Assembly (NCBI RefSeq): GCF_003286085.1
Contig: NW_020825329.1
Span: 744,001 to 808,000 of the forward strand
Length of the DNA: 64,000 bases
Direction: 5' to 3'
DNA from: Drosophila persimilis
Taxonomy: Eukaryota > Arthropoda > Insecta > Diptera > Drosophilidae
Part shown: positions 24,081 to 35,325 of the stretch, piece after piece
Layout: the number at the start of each line of letters is the position of its first letter
How positions within the stretch are numbered: position 1 is the stretch's first letter
Translations under genes and position numbers: made by a program
Notes under the pieces: model-generated
What the model was told of the DNA's origin: nothing
The model's database searches: none
The model's input: only the letters and a program-made list of their open reading frames with translations

Positions 24081-25410
24081 GATACAGCGTGTTCTGCTGT
24101 CGAGACCTGGCGTTTAGTGATATTACCCATTTAATCTTATCTCGTAGGCCACCACCACCTCTACCACCACCCTAGAAATTAAAGTGAAAAAATAATGCAC
24201 TGAGAAGATTACTCTACCTACATATATTTAACAAGAATAGAAGGCTAGCTGCGTGGCCCTTGTCGATCGATCAACAGATCTTTTGTCAGCTAATTGATAT
24301 ACATAGCCATCCAATGGCATCTACTTATATATATGTATGTATAGTATATGTAATATTGTGGTCCGAAAGACTTTTATACTATCCTCCGCATGGGTAAATA
24401 AAAGCATAAACAATCAGTTATGGATATACAGTTGCAATTTGAAGATAGCTCGTACATATGTATCTAAATGTGTTTAAAAACAGTATGTAGCGTCAATAAA
24501 TATAAACCACAAAAAAATGTACAGACAAATTCTGTGGCTCTTCTGGCTCTTAAAGTCTCTGATATATTATTGCTTTCGCAAATGATGATTATCTATTGTA
24601 AAAAGATATTCATATTTTATTGGGGCAAAAAATACTTCTTCAGGCCTGGCCTTGTTCTCTTTGAATGGATATTAAATATTACTCTATTTTCATCGTATTT
24701 TATTATTTATTACATGAAGGAATCCAAATTTTTTGCGATTGAACATAAATCATTTCACATATAATTTCACAATTGTTACGTCTGTACATGGTTCACGTGG
24801 GGTCCCCAGCACCAAGCAGCAAACCAACCATTTCTCAGAAAATTTATTTTGAATGTTGTTTAAGAGAATTGTAACAGCGACCCGACCTCGACAATTCTCT
24901 TTCAGTCCTATTTCGGATAAAATACAGAGCTGAGCAAACAGGGAAAGAAAAAAGGCATTGACAATGTTTGGTGCTATCGTATCTGTTGTTTGGTTGTTGG
25001 ATTGTTCAACTGCTACCTGCCCTGGCCTGGCAGATCACAGATCTCTACGTAGCGATTCCCAGCGATTGTGCATAGGTACTCGCAGCAGGGAATACTAACT
25101 ACGTATTAGTTCAAGGTAAAACCCTAACCGGCGTCGACCGTCGAAGACAGGGGCAGTAACAACAACAGCGCACGACGCATGCATCGGATCGGCGGTAAGA
25201 CTAATGACACAACGAGTTTCTATTTAGAGACAAGATTGTGGATACCTGGGATATCAACAGGTAGAGAAGAAACGCACAACGGAACGGACCAAACCGAAGC
25301 GAACCAAAGTGAACCTAAACAAAAATATGCTGATACAGAATACAGAAAATCGTATTTTCAGCAAATAAATAAACAAACCCTAACAGAGGTGAGCGTTTCA
25401 CATGCATCTG

Positions 25411-26226
25411 TACAGCGGCGGCGAAAAAAATAGCACTGTTTTTTTGTATTCTTTATTGTTTCAGTATCCAACATTTTTTGCACTTTGCTGTAATAGAAAA
25501 TAGGTTTACATGTTTCCTCCCTCAGAGAAGTGTTCTCTTTGTCTCACAATGCTAACGGATCTTATGAAAAAAGCAACAAAAATAACACTTCAACACAACT
25601 TGTATTCGTGAGATCAAGAAGATTAAACTTTTGACTGCACGTCATGGGCATAGCGAATTGCTAAATAACAGTTGATTTTACCTAAAGGAAAAAGTATACA
25701 CATTAATCCTGTGGTCCGACGAAAACCAAATTATTTATTTTTTTTTTTGTTGAAAACGGTGACTGTTTTATTGAAGACGACTTCTGTATATCTTTTCTAT
25801 CGGGATCGAATGATATTGAAATATACAGAATGGCAAGTTGCTGAACCTGCTGAACCGTTTTCGTTAATGTGTATGTACATACATATATCGTACAGGTTTC
25901 CAACCACACGGGAAAATAAGTTTATATGGATATATATACACCATATTAAATTATACACCTATAATATTGTTATATTCCATTATAAAAACAATATAATATA
26001 AATGTATACAATTATATATTAAATATACACCATATTAAAAGTAGTTTATAACTAATTAATAATTAAATTATTTGATTAATTTTAATAGGGACCAGCTGAA
26101 TAGCAGCATGAATTTGCAGTAAAAAAGTGATGAAAATTTATGATGTCTTATAAACGTTCATAAAAAACATTGTTTAAACAAAAATCATCATTACAGAAAC
26201 CATGGTGCTATTTTTTCTGCCGCAGC
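25411..26226 (+). mobile_element. Tc1-like element (TIR family A) with degraded transposase
   Basis: The ends ggcggcgaaaaaaatagcac (left) and gtgctattttttctgccgca (right) form terminal inverted repeats shared with 6016-6560. A plus-strand WSDENQI block near 25705 matches the Tc1 WSDESKF motif, after which the frame is lost. It is dead. Confidence 0.7.
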
Positions 26227-27264
26227 TGTACATAACATGAACATGCACATATCTACATACTTCCGAGCACGTATGCTGTACCTGTCAGTGTGTGGGTGTT
26301 CGAGAGGAAGATACATACATGCACACATATACGTACATATGTTCAGACAGAAATATTAGGTATAAATACTATGTACTTTATTTCAGCACTTCACTACTGA
26401 TTTACAAAACTTAAATATGCATATTCACTTACTTATGAATCTTAGAATCCGAATCCGATCGTATTAAATAGTACTTGCGAACTGTTTTTTGTCTCGGCTG
26501 AACAATTGTTTTTGTACCGCATGCTTCGCGTTAGATACGCATTATTGAGTAAAAACTAACTTTTAAAAACTTTTAAAACACACGCAAAAGCGCTAAAAAT
26601 GCGTTTGTAATCCAAATCGCAAACATACAACACCATGTGCATATGAATTTATGTATTTTTGTACATATATTTGTTTTTAAAACACTTAAACACACGCACA
26701 TACACTTCTTGTGTCGATCGCACACACACACACAAGCACACCACACCAATCACTTAGTATATGCACATATGTTTCCACGAGCCACTACACACACACGCAC
26801 ATGTATCTTTCGTTGAGGATTTACATACATGCACCCATTCGAACATGTATGTGGTTATGATTTCATCAAAGCACAAATCGACGCAGCCGACCGCACCACA
26901 AGATCCACTTTATTTTGTACTAAATACAGGATTGTTTTTATATTGTACAAAACAGATATCCACCGCATAGCGATCCCCTATATTTTATTAACCAATCGTT
27001 TTATAATTTATACAATTTTGAAACGTCCATCAACGGAATTTTCCGAATGTGTTTTCCGCGAGTTGATTTTCAGGAAATATGCGACCGTTATTTCTGTGTT
27101 TCCTTGTCCGCGGCCGGAAAATTTGTGAGCAGCGTGACCGCGGATATTCCGATAAAATATACCGTCAGACCCTCAGAAATATACCGAAACATACCGCCTC
27201 ATTTTCAAAATATACCGTAAATATACTGATGAATTCAAGTTCTATTTTACATATTCCTCGTTTT

Positions 27265-28080
27265 TGATATTCCGTCGAATATTACCAGCTATATAGAACA
27301 TTTAGCCGTGCCTGCATAATTTTAACGCATTGATGAAAACATTTTCTACACAATTGGTTAGTTTTTAGTCCTTGCTTTTATTGTATTTTGACTAAAACAA
27401 GGTTTAAACAAAATAGTTCAACAAAAAAAACAGTCGCAATGTTGCTGGTATTTGAAGACATGATGCGTGTATAGGCCTTTGTACAACCTATTTCGTTAAT
27501 TTTATATGAAGATCACACGAAATTTATTAAGACCTTTTCTCAAATTGATATTCTTTAGACATATTCAAGTACATTATTAGTATCTTGTATATATTTATGT
27601 CGATCCTGATACCTACTTTTCTCAATTCTATAACATCCATTTCCCCCAGGGTATGGTGTGCATGGAATTAGCAACATTTGTGTATGGAATGGGAGTCATT
27701 TGTTGTGAACCGGGTATTGCCAAACCGAATATTACAAGCTATATAGAGTTTTTAGCTTTGCCCACTTAGCTTTATCCCATAGATGAATACATTTTCTACA
27801 TTTTTAACAACTTTAAATTGCTTGCAAGTATTGTATTTTGACTAAAAAACGGTTTACAAGTTAATGTTGCCCGCAATTGTATGGATTGAGCAATGGTCTC
27901 TGTAAGAGCACAATGTAATAGCCTTAAAACAGAGACTACATTTTTTTGCCTGGGATAAAAAATCTACATATAATTCTATAATATCCTTTCCAACATGTTT
28001 TGCATTTATTTTTTGACGATTTTCATTGGCCGAAAGCAAAAATCGCGTCGTTCCGTTTTTACCGGTTCGTAGTTTGGCGG
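27265..28080 (+). repeat. Unclassified dispersed repeat, first block
   Basis: Phrases such as ttccgtcgaatattaccagc and catccatttcccccagggta recur at 31920-32075, 32100-32460, 32590-32700, 32840-33000, 33040-33360 and 38460-38545. No ORF is seen. The copies form a patchy cluster around the Rad51D-like block and may represent an old satellite or degenerate element. Confidence 0.6.
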
Positions 28081-28260
28081 TATATTTAAAAAAAACTGTG
28101 TTTATATGGATGTATTATATAAGGTGAACATCAAATCCATATTTAAACTAACTTATCAGTACCAATTTGAATAGCAGTTAAAGTGACCAACAATTGTCCC
28201 CAATAATTGGGCATATTCACCCTAAGTCGATATCCAAGTACAGTAATTTAGGTACATAAT

Positions 28261-29371
28261 TATACCCGATACTCAAAATGAGTATTGGGGTATATTAGAT
28301 TTGTGGTGAAAGTGGATGTGTGTAACGTCCAGAAGGAATCGTTTCCGACCCCATAAAGTATATATATTCTTGATCAACATCAATAGCCGAGTCGATTGAG
28401 CCATGTCTGTCTGTCCGTCTGTCCGTCCGTCCGTCTGTCCGTCCCCTTCAGCGCCTAATGCTCAAAGTCTATAAGAGCTAGAGCAACGATGTTTTGGATC
28501 CAGACTTCTGTGATATGTCACTGCTCCAAAAATATTTCAAAACTTTGCCCCGCCCACTTCCGCCCCCACAAAGGGCGAAAATCTGTGGCATCCACAATTT
28601 CGACGATACGAGAAAACTAAAAACGCAGAATCGTAGAAGATAACTATATCTTCTAGAGTGCAAAATCTGAACCAGATCGTATAATTAATTACAGCCAGAA
28701 TCACGAAAACAATTTCACTCTTTCTCGCTCTGTCTCACTCTAACACACAGGTTTCATGGTCGGTTTTGCCAATTGCAAAATATGAGTTCAAGGATCTCAG
28801 AACCTATAAAAGCCAGAGCAACCAAATTTGGTATCCACACTCCTGTGATATCGGACCTTGACCGTTTCATGTCCAAATTTCGCCACACCCCCTTCCGCCC
28901 CCGCAAAGGACGAAAATCTGAGGCAACCACAAATCTCAGAGACTATTAAGGCTAGAGTAACCAAATTTGGTACACATACTCCTTTAAGATGTCACTATAA
29001 AACGTATATCTCAGAATTTCGCCCCACCCCCATCCGCCCCCACAAAGAACGAAAATCTGTTGCATCCACAATATTGCAAATTTGAGAAAATTAAAAACGC
29101 AGAATCATAGATAATGACCATATCTATTAGATTGCTGAATCTGGATCAGATCAGATCATTTTTATAGCCAAAAGGAACAAATCAATTTGCAGTGGCTACG
29201 CAGCGCCCGACGTCACGCTCAGACTGATTTTCTGTCTCTCTCGCACGCACTCTTTGTCGTGTCGTTTAATATTAGCGGCGTCTGCCGGAGGAGAGCCATA
29301 CTGACTTAGTATCGGGTATAACCGTAGAGTTGCGGTGTCCGCAGCAACTCACAACGTTCCCCCTCGTTTTA
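28261..29371 (+). mobile_element. DINE-1 element, full-length reference copy
   Basis: It runs from tatacccgatactcaaaatg through the GTCT/GTCC microsatellite (28405-28445) to agtatcgggtata and caacgttccccctcgtt. It is the most complete copy in the window, with both subterminal inverted motifs, and is useful for reading the other copies. Confidence 0.9.
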
Positions 29372-29505
29372 AATTATGGAATGAGTCTCATTGTTGTCAA
29401 CAGGGTGAAAGAGGTCCTTATATGCTATTCACACTGACGACCATCCACCATCCATCCATTTCGGGATGGTCCGTAAGGTTTTGCCGTGTATTTGGTCGAA
29501 AAATC

Positions 29506-29516
29506 CGGTCACACTA
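29506..29516 (+). promoter_or_regulatory. Core-promoter Motif 1-like site
   Basis: The sequence cggtcacacta fits the consensus YGGTCACACTR (Ohler Motif 1) found at the start of many Drosophila housekeeping genes. It lies directly upstream of the Rad51D-like reading frame, where a transcription start would be expected, so the captured gene seems to have come with its promoter. Confidence 0.5.
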
Positions 29517-29519
29517 AAA

Positions 29520-30595
29520 AACAACACTCCGACGGGCAAAAAATTATTATCCGAATATCAGTTGAATTTACTAACAAAAACAATATCGAGACTGCGCGAC
29601 TTCCACGATGCTGAGGACCAGAAACTGCACAAGCTGCTGGCCATCAAAGTGGAATCAGTACTGGAGATTAAGAAGGAGCTGGATACATTTGTGGAAACTG
29701 TTAACGAGTTGGACTTTGGAACGGGCATAGAAAAGTAGCGTACTTCAAAGGCCAATATGAACAGAGTTGTTGTAGTTTTTGGACTCCATTGCGCACCCGT
29801 TCAGGCGAGGCAGAGTCTGGGAAGTCAGTGGCCAGACTGGCGTGGGAAAGACCCAACTAACCTTGGCTCTTAATTTTGTATGTAAACACAAACGGCAAGT
29901 GCTTTTCGTCGATACCAAGCAAGACTTCTCCACCAAAAGGATACAAGACATGCTGCTGGAGCGTAATGTGGATCAGGAAACAAGCGAGAAAGCAATGGCG
30001 GACATTCAGGTGGTAGAGGTCCTTACATCAGAGGAGCTCATTGAAGTACTTAAAGCCTTCGAACAGCAAATGACTGACGGTGTCCAGGCTGCACTAAAAA
30101 CAAAAGTCGTTATGGTCGACTCCCTGGCCGCTTGCTTTGTGGACCACCGAGGCATGGAAATGCGAAGAACGAGGGATTCCCTCCTGACAGAGGTTGCATG
30201 CAGAGTGAAGAGTGAAGAGGAAGTTAGCTGTGAGGGGCGTGGCTTTTGTCATCGGCAACATATCGTTCTCTCAGGATTCAGGTAAATTTGGGTTTAGAGG
30301 ACGATTTATTTACATAACTCTATATACTACGCTTGTTCTACTATAAGATAATTGTGACAATGACGGCTTAAAGGATGGCAACAGTGAGTCTACGCGGCTG
30401 CCGAATAAACCAATGCTAGGCTCCTATTGGAGTTCAGTGTGTACGCTGAGATTGTCGCTGGAGCTATCGGAGAGTACAAACTGCGGCGACAGCTGCGAAG
30501 ACGACGGCCTCCGAATGGTAAATGTAATGACGAATACCTATTGTCCTGCGGGAAAAAATTGCTTGCTACAGATCACAGATGCAGGACTGGTTTAA
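29520..30595 (+). pseudogene. Rad51D-like RecA-family ATPase, frameshifted copy
   Basis: Rad51 paralogues help load or stabilise Rad51 in homologous recombination repair. Three segments match one. 29520-29731 has the N-terminal region (EYQLNLLTKTISRLRDFHD). 29776-30281 has Walker A (SGQTGVGKTQ), the VLFVDTKQDF strand and Walker B-like VVMVDSLAACF. 30348-30595 has the C terminus (MLGSYWSSVCTLRLSLELSE). The last intron, 30282-30347, has GT/AG ends and joins split codons perfectly (S-D-N-C-D), so this is a genomic copy and not a retrocopy. Against function: no ATG in frame near the start, a stop and apparent one-base frame problem at 29732-29775 (a 40-44-nt gap, short for a fly intron), and a one-base shift near 30213 after a small GTGAAGA duplication. 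The open frame picks up again as LAVRGVAFVIGNISFSQDS. Family assignment is good; the exact paralogue is uncertain. Confidence 0.75.
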
Positions 30596-30638
30596 CAGCG
30601 GCCAGACGGGTGTTGCTTCTGGTACGACTTCATTACCT

Positions 30639-31115
30639 TCATTTGCCTGGCTCCAAGCCATTACCCAGGCAGGGATTTTTGCGCGTGTTGGTATTTCCAG
30701 TATCTTTCACCACCTGGACTGCTAAGACTGGCTCAAAACTATTTTTGGGAGGAGTCTCTTCCGTCATCGCCAAATCAGAGTCATGGGCGTATTGGCAGCT
30801 TGTTCCAAAACGACATCGTCCTTTCCTGAAGTTCCAGCAGATCTTGCGTCCATTCTTTAGCTGCACATGTGTGTCGTTGTTGACCATTGCCGTGCCGCTC
30901 CAGGGATTGGAGAACACCTCGCCCGTCTTCTTGCCGACTGCTTGGCCCAGCGCCTGGTTCGCGCTCATCAACTTTGGCGGCAGCTTCTCGGTTGGCGGCG
31001 TGCTGTACGAGGTTTTTGTTGTTTTTCTTCCCATGTACATATGTCATCGAATCTGCTTACCCATTTACCTCTTCGCTTTCGGATTCTTTGCTGCTATCCT
31101 CGTCGGATTCAGTCG
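30639..31115 (-). CDS. CCCH zinc-finger protein, C-terminal fragment
   Basis: A 133-codon minus-strand frame (31040-30639) contains one CCCH finger, ICWNFRKGRCRFGTSCQYAH, with spacing C-X7-C-X5-C-X3-H, usual for RNA-binding fingers. Upstream lies GRKTTKTSYSTPPTEKLPPK and the protein ends NGLEPGK. An exon-like piece 31115-31069 (acceptor TTTACTTAG, donor GTAAAT) encodes TESDEDSSKESESEE and could precede it, though the intervening gap of about 30-40 nt is short for an intron. No start or further N-terminal exons are seen. It is convergent with the Rad51D-like copy, 43 bp apart. Overlapping frames on the plus strand are shadows. It may be intact at the C terminus but is partial overall; I do not recognise the specific gene. 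Confidence 0.55.
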
Positions 31116-31127
31116 CTAAGTAAATAA

Positions 31128-33506
31128 AGTCAAATCAGAAAAAGGTAAGCGGGAAAGAAATGCAACGCATGTACGTTTGTATAAAATGGTACGTTATTTG
31201 AACACTTACTGCTTGTCAACCGGTGTTATGGACATTTGTGTACCCTATTTCGATATTTCTTTTAAAAAAACTTGCGTATAGTTTTGTATACCTCATGTAT
31301 ACCTTTTAAAATTAAATTGACTTTATATAAAGAAATACAGTAAATATACCTTCAACTTAACTTTAACCATGGTTTATAACTTACTAAGTATACAATAGAA
31401 TACCCTTAAAAAGAGAAACGAGTACATATGAGAGTTGTTTTCATTCATTGTACATTCAAGAAAAATTAATAATAAATAAAGAATATATGAATACATACAT
31501 ATGTACTTAAATGACTTCTTGTTTGGGACGGGTGAAGGCTCTGGCTTGGGTATGGGAAGGGTTCTCTATGGAAATAGAACGCCAACGCTGATCAGGTTGT
31601 AAATAACGGTTAACAGCTTGATGGTCAGAGAGAGGGGACGCGGTTTCTTCGCATCGCAACAGATTTCGTGGCTCGACTGCTTGTAGGTGAGAGGGGAGGG
31701 GGGACGCGGGTTTCGTTGGGATCGCAACTGTAGACTCTGTGGATCGAATTTTACTGTAAAAGCGAAGAAGGTGAAAGCACGGAATAGCCGAGGAACAGCG
31801 GTTGTTTTTGGGAGTGCCCTGTGATTACTGTTATTCGAAGCCACTGTAGGCAGAAGCACAAGGCACTTTTGCTCTTACAACAGTAGCATAAACAAACAAG
31901 TATCATTCCAATTGCTCAATTTCTTTATTCCGTCGAATATTACCAGCTATATAGAACATTTAGCTATGCCCACATAATTGTATCCGATTAATTAACCTAT
32001 TCTTAACTTGACTGGCTTATTTTAAAACCCTTGCTCAAACAAAAAACAAGTAGCGAAATAGGTCAATCAAAACAAACGAAAAAGGAAATTCGTTCCTATT
32101 GCTCAATTTTGATATTCCATTGAATAATGCTGGCACACTAAATCTCTCAGCAATGCCCACATAGTTTTATACCATTAATGAATAAATTTTCTACAAGATT
32201 GGAAAGTTTTTAATCCTTGCTTTTATTGTATTTATTGTAAAAAAAGGTTTAAACGAAAAAGTTCAAAAAAAAAAGAGTCGCTATATTGCGTGTAAGCCGT
32301 AGTATAGCCTTTGTATACCCTATTTTGTTATTTTTATATGAAAGTATAATATTGATATGAAGATAAAACATAACTAATAAGACCTTTTCTCAAATTGACA
32401 TTTTTTAGACATATTCATGTATATGATAAGTGTTTTGTATATATATCTCGATCCTGATACCTATTCTTGGTCCCTACAAAAAGACAATAAGCTTTAAAAT
32501 ATCGTTGAAATATTGAAAATAATATTAAAATAAATATATTTTCAATAGAAAATAAATTGTTTTTGCCTGGGATGACAAACATATTCACAATTCTATAACA
32601 TCCATTTCCCCCAGGGTATGTGTGCATGAAATTAGCAACATGTTTGTGGAATGGGACTCATTGTTGTCAATCGGGTAAAAGAGGTCCTTACCCGATTCAA
32701 GTTCGGTTATCGATACTATCGACTGGTTACGAGCGGTGCGCGCCAAATCTAACTTTTTTGAATGTGAGCGACAAGGACTTAGATGTTGTCAACCGGGCCA
32801 TTACCGATTCAACAAATACGACGATTCCCTCAATTTTGGTCTTCCGTCGAATATCAGCTATATGGAAGATTTAGCCATGCCCACATAATTTTATCCAATT
32901 AATAAACATATTTTTTACTTGACTGGTTTATTTTAAATACTTGCTTTTATTTTATTTGGCCTGAAAAAAAGATGTTAGCGAATAAGGTCAAACAACAAAA
33001 ATTTAAAAAAGTAATCGTTCCATAACCGTTCCTCAGTTTTGATATTCCGTTGAATAATGCTGGCTTACTAAAACCCTCAGCCCTGCCCACATAGTTTTAT
33101 CTCATTGATGCATACATTTTCTACAAGATTAAGTACTTTTAAGTACTCACATTTATTGTATTTTAACTAAAACACGGTTTAAACAAAAAAGTTCAACAAA
33201 AAAAACAGACGCAATGTTGTCACGTCAATATTGCTAGTATTTGAAGACGTATTTATGCATTTGATGACTATTTGTATATCCTGATACCGATACCAAGTCT
33301 AGGTCTATGTAGGAAGACAATAAACTGTTACCGCCGCTTTTGTGCATGGCATGATACTCATTGTTGCTTACCGATTCGAAGAGAGCCTTAACCGATTCGA
33401 AGAGAGCAAAAAGAGCCGAGTGGTGCGCGCCGAATATATGTAAATTCTTTGAAAGTGATTGCGCGACAAGGATTTAAATGCAATCCATTGGAATAATTTA
33501 TGCACG
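31128..33506. repeat. Unclassified dispersed repeat block between CCCH fragment and LOA element
   Basis: Several degraded copies of the repeat first seen at 27265 occur here (31920-32075, 32100-32460, 32590-32700, 32840-33000, 33040-33360), some sharing the atttagc(c/t)atgcccacata phrase. No coding exon is convincing; a 97-codon minus frame at 31566-31859 has no recognised domain. Confidence 0.55.
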
Positions 33507-33519
33507 TAAGGACGATTTA
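33507..33519 (+). repeat. Target-site duplication, left
   Basis: taaggacgattta is repeated exactly at 38280-38292, flanking the LOA-clade element. The first t on the right side may belong to the tail, so the duplication is 12-13 bp. Confidence 0.9.
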
Positions 33520-34005
33520 TTGGTCCGTCAGCCATCGGGTGCTACAGGGGGACAAACGGATGACGGGTCGGCTCGCGCAACTGTGAACTCGGAACTGAGG
33601 CGCAACCGCTCCGGTTAGTAATAGCCGGTGCGGTCTGCGTCTCACACCCCCCCTAGGACACAGAGGGTTGCGAGCGAACCGTCACCCGCCGTAACTGTGC
33701 ACACCGGTGGAAGTGCGACTATACTCTCCCCGTGAGGGCGGCTGGAAACAGGTCCTAGCACGGTCATGTCTCTGCTAGGATGCTAGCGAATGGTAGTCGG
33801 GCGGAGAGAAGAAAACTCTCAGTGAAATTACCCCAATCCAAGGTGACACTATTATATGCCGAGGGATGCATGGTCGGGGGGGTGCCCGGTCGCTAATATG
33901 CGGACTCTGGATACCTGCCGACCTCCAGTTTAAATCAGGCTTCCCGGGGCAAGCGGGTTATGCCTCGGGTGACCATCCCCTTCCCGCCTACTCGTGGGAA
34001 CTACT

Positions 34006-35325
34006 ATGTCAAACACTCAAAATATAAAAACCAACAAAACCGCAAAGGAGATCGGTACTCCTCTTAAAGTACCGGAGGGACAAGCCAATCCCTCTGCACC
34101 AGCGCCTGGGAAACCGGGTCCAAAGAAGACGGGGAAGGAGACTGAGTCGGTCCACCGTTTTCAGGCAGCAGCCGCAGCGAGGGGAGGCCCGAAAAGCCAA
34201 TCGGGTCCTGCCAAGTCCGGTGGCTCCAAGGGCGAAGCGGATACCGGGGTGGCTGCCAAGCAGAGCGTAATCGCGGCTGGTAAGCGCACCGGGAGCGAAG
34301 AACCCATGGGAGCCCCGGCGGGCAGCGTCTCTGCACCACGGGGAGGAAAGCCGTCGTACCAGGACAGGAGACGAGCTGCTTTCATCCTGTCCAACGAAGA
34401 CCCGAGCTTCAGGGCGTCAGCCGAAGGAAAGGAGCAGAGGCTGTGGGCCTCCTCAATCCTTCCACTGTTCCAGCCAGCCAAAGCCGGAAAGGGCGCAGCC
34501 AAGGCCCCCAACAAGCGGCAACGCTCAGCGGAGGACCCCGCAAATCAGCCAGGCCAAGCCCAGCAGGCCAAGCGGGTGAAGACCCACCTCACGAACCGGT
34601 CGTTCGCTGAGGTGGCGAGGGGCAAGACCCTGATCGGTGTCCTGGACAGGGCCGCCGAGGACGGCCATGTCCCTCGCGATAAGTGGCACCTGGTGGAGAA
34701 CGAGCTCCAGGACCGGTTCCTACTGGAACTGGAGGAGAACGGCGGACCACCGCCAAAGTGTGAGGTCGCAGGGTGGCATCAAGGCAAGGTGAAGGCCATC
34801 GCCTGCCAAGACGCTCGCTCTGCGGCCCTCTACATGAAGGCTAAGCCTGCAGAGCCTGAGAAGATCCTCAGGTTACTGCAGGTCTGCAACCCCCACCTTC
34901 CTACAGCCGATTGGAAGGTGGCAAAGGTGGAGGATATCCTCGTCCTAAATGAGGAATCCATTGATCTCCTCGCAAAGTCGGACGGTGTAGTGGATTATGG
35001 CTACAAGAAGGTCACCATATCCACTTACAAGTCCGATCGCAAGGGCAGGCAAGCGGAGGTCGAGCCAGACCCGGAGCTGCCGGAGATCCCGAAAGAGGGG
35101 GCCTCATGCGAGGAAGACAACCCGGCGTCGGATGCGGCGACCATGATGTCGGACGACATCTTGGACGACTACGCGTTCGACGAGAGCGACCTAGCCAGAG
35201 GTCTCAGCCACATCGTTGTCGGGGAGGAGCCGGAGTCCCCTGACAGCGATCTAGAAGCAACAATGGTGGAGCCGAGCCTCAGGAATGTCGTTGACGCTCC
35301 TGCAGATAAACCTCCACCATTGTAA
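34006..35325 (+). CDS. LOA-clade ORF1 protein
   Basis: The 439-codon frame from ATG at 34006 (an in-frame GTG lies 12 nt earlier) is intact to its stop. ORF1 proteins of non-LTR elements bind the element RNA and act as nucleic-acid chaperones. The first 200 residues are low complexity, rich in Ala, Gly, Pro, Lys and Gln (for example KPGPKKTGKETES). The middle has a more ordered region near residues 200-340 (DKWHLVENELQDRFLLELEE), and the tail is acidic (SDDILDDYAFDESDLARG). No CCHC zinc knuckles are seen. The end overlaps the ORF2 start by 41 nt in another frame, as in related elements that reinitiate translation. Confidence 0.8.
   Translation: MSNTQNIKTNKTAKEIGTPLKVPEGQANPSAPAPGKPGPKKTGKETESVHRFQAAAAARGGPKSQSGPAKSGGSKGEADTGVAAKQSVIAAGKRTGSEEPMGAPAGSVSAPRGGKPSYQDRRRAAFILSNEDPSFRASAEGKEQRLWASSILPLFQPAKAGKGAAKAPNKRQRSAEDPANQPGQAQQAKRVKTHLTNRSFAEVARGKTLIGVLDRAAEDGHVPRDKWHLVENELQDRFLLELEENGGPPPKCEVAGWHQGKVKAIACQDARSAALYMKAKPAEPEKILRLLQVCNPHLPTADWKVAKVEDILVLNEESIDLLAKSDGVVDYGYKKVTISTYKSDRKGRQAEVEPDPELPEIPKEGASCEEDNPASDAATMMSDDILDDYAFDESDLARGLSHIVVGEEPESPDSDLEATMVEPSLRNVVDAPADKPPPL

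Larger units (their letters stand above)
22605..28260. other. Region upstream of pan: AT-rich, transposon relics, no recognised gene
   Basis: Contains a DINE-1 copy (23172-24080) and a Tc1-like element (25411-26226). GC-richer DNA at 24980-25400 and 26440-26900 could include pan 5' exons or regulatory DNA, but no element is clear enough to call. Copies of the unclassified 27-33 kb repeat begin at about 27265. Confidence 0.5.

Noticed and set aside
24468-24764. 98-codon plus-strand ORF
   Set aside because: Rich in Ile, Phe, Tyr and Lys as expected from AT-rich DNA, with no domain and no neighbouring exons.
30427-31119. 230-codon plus-strand ORF
   Set aside because: The first part is the Rad51D C terminus in another frame and the rest is antisense to the CCCH exon; the CCCH frame has the clear zinc finger.
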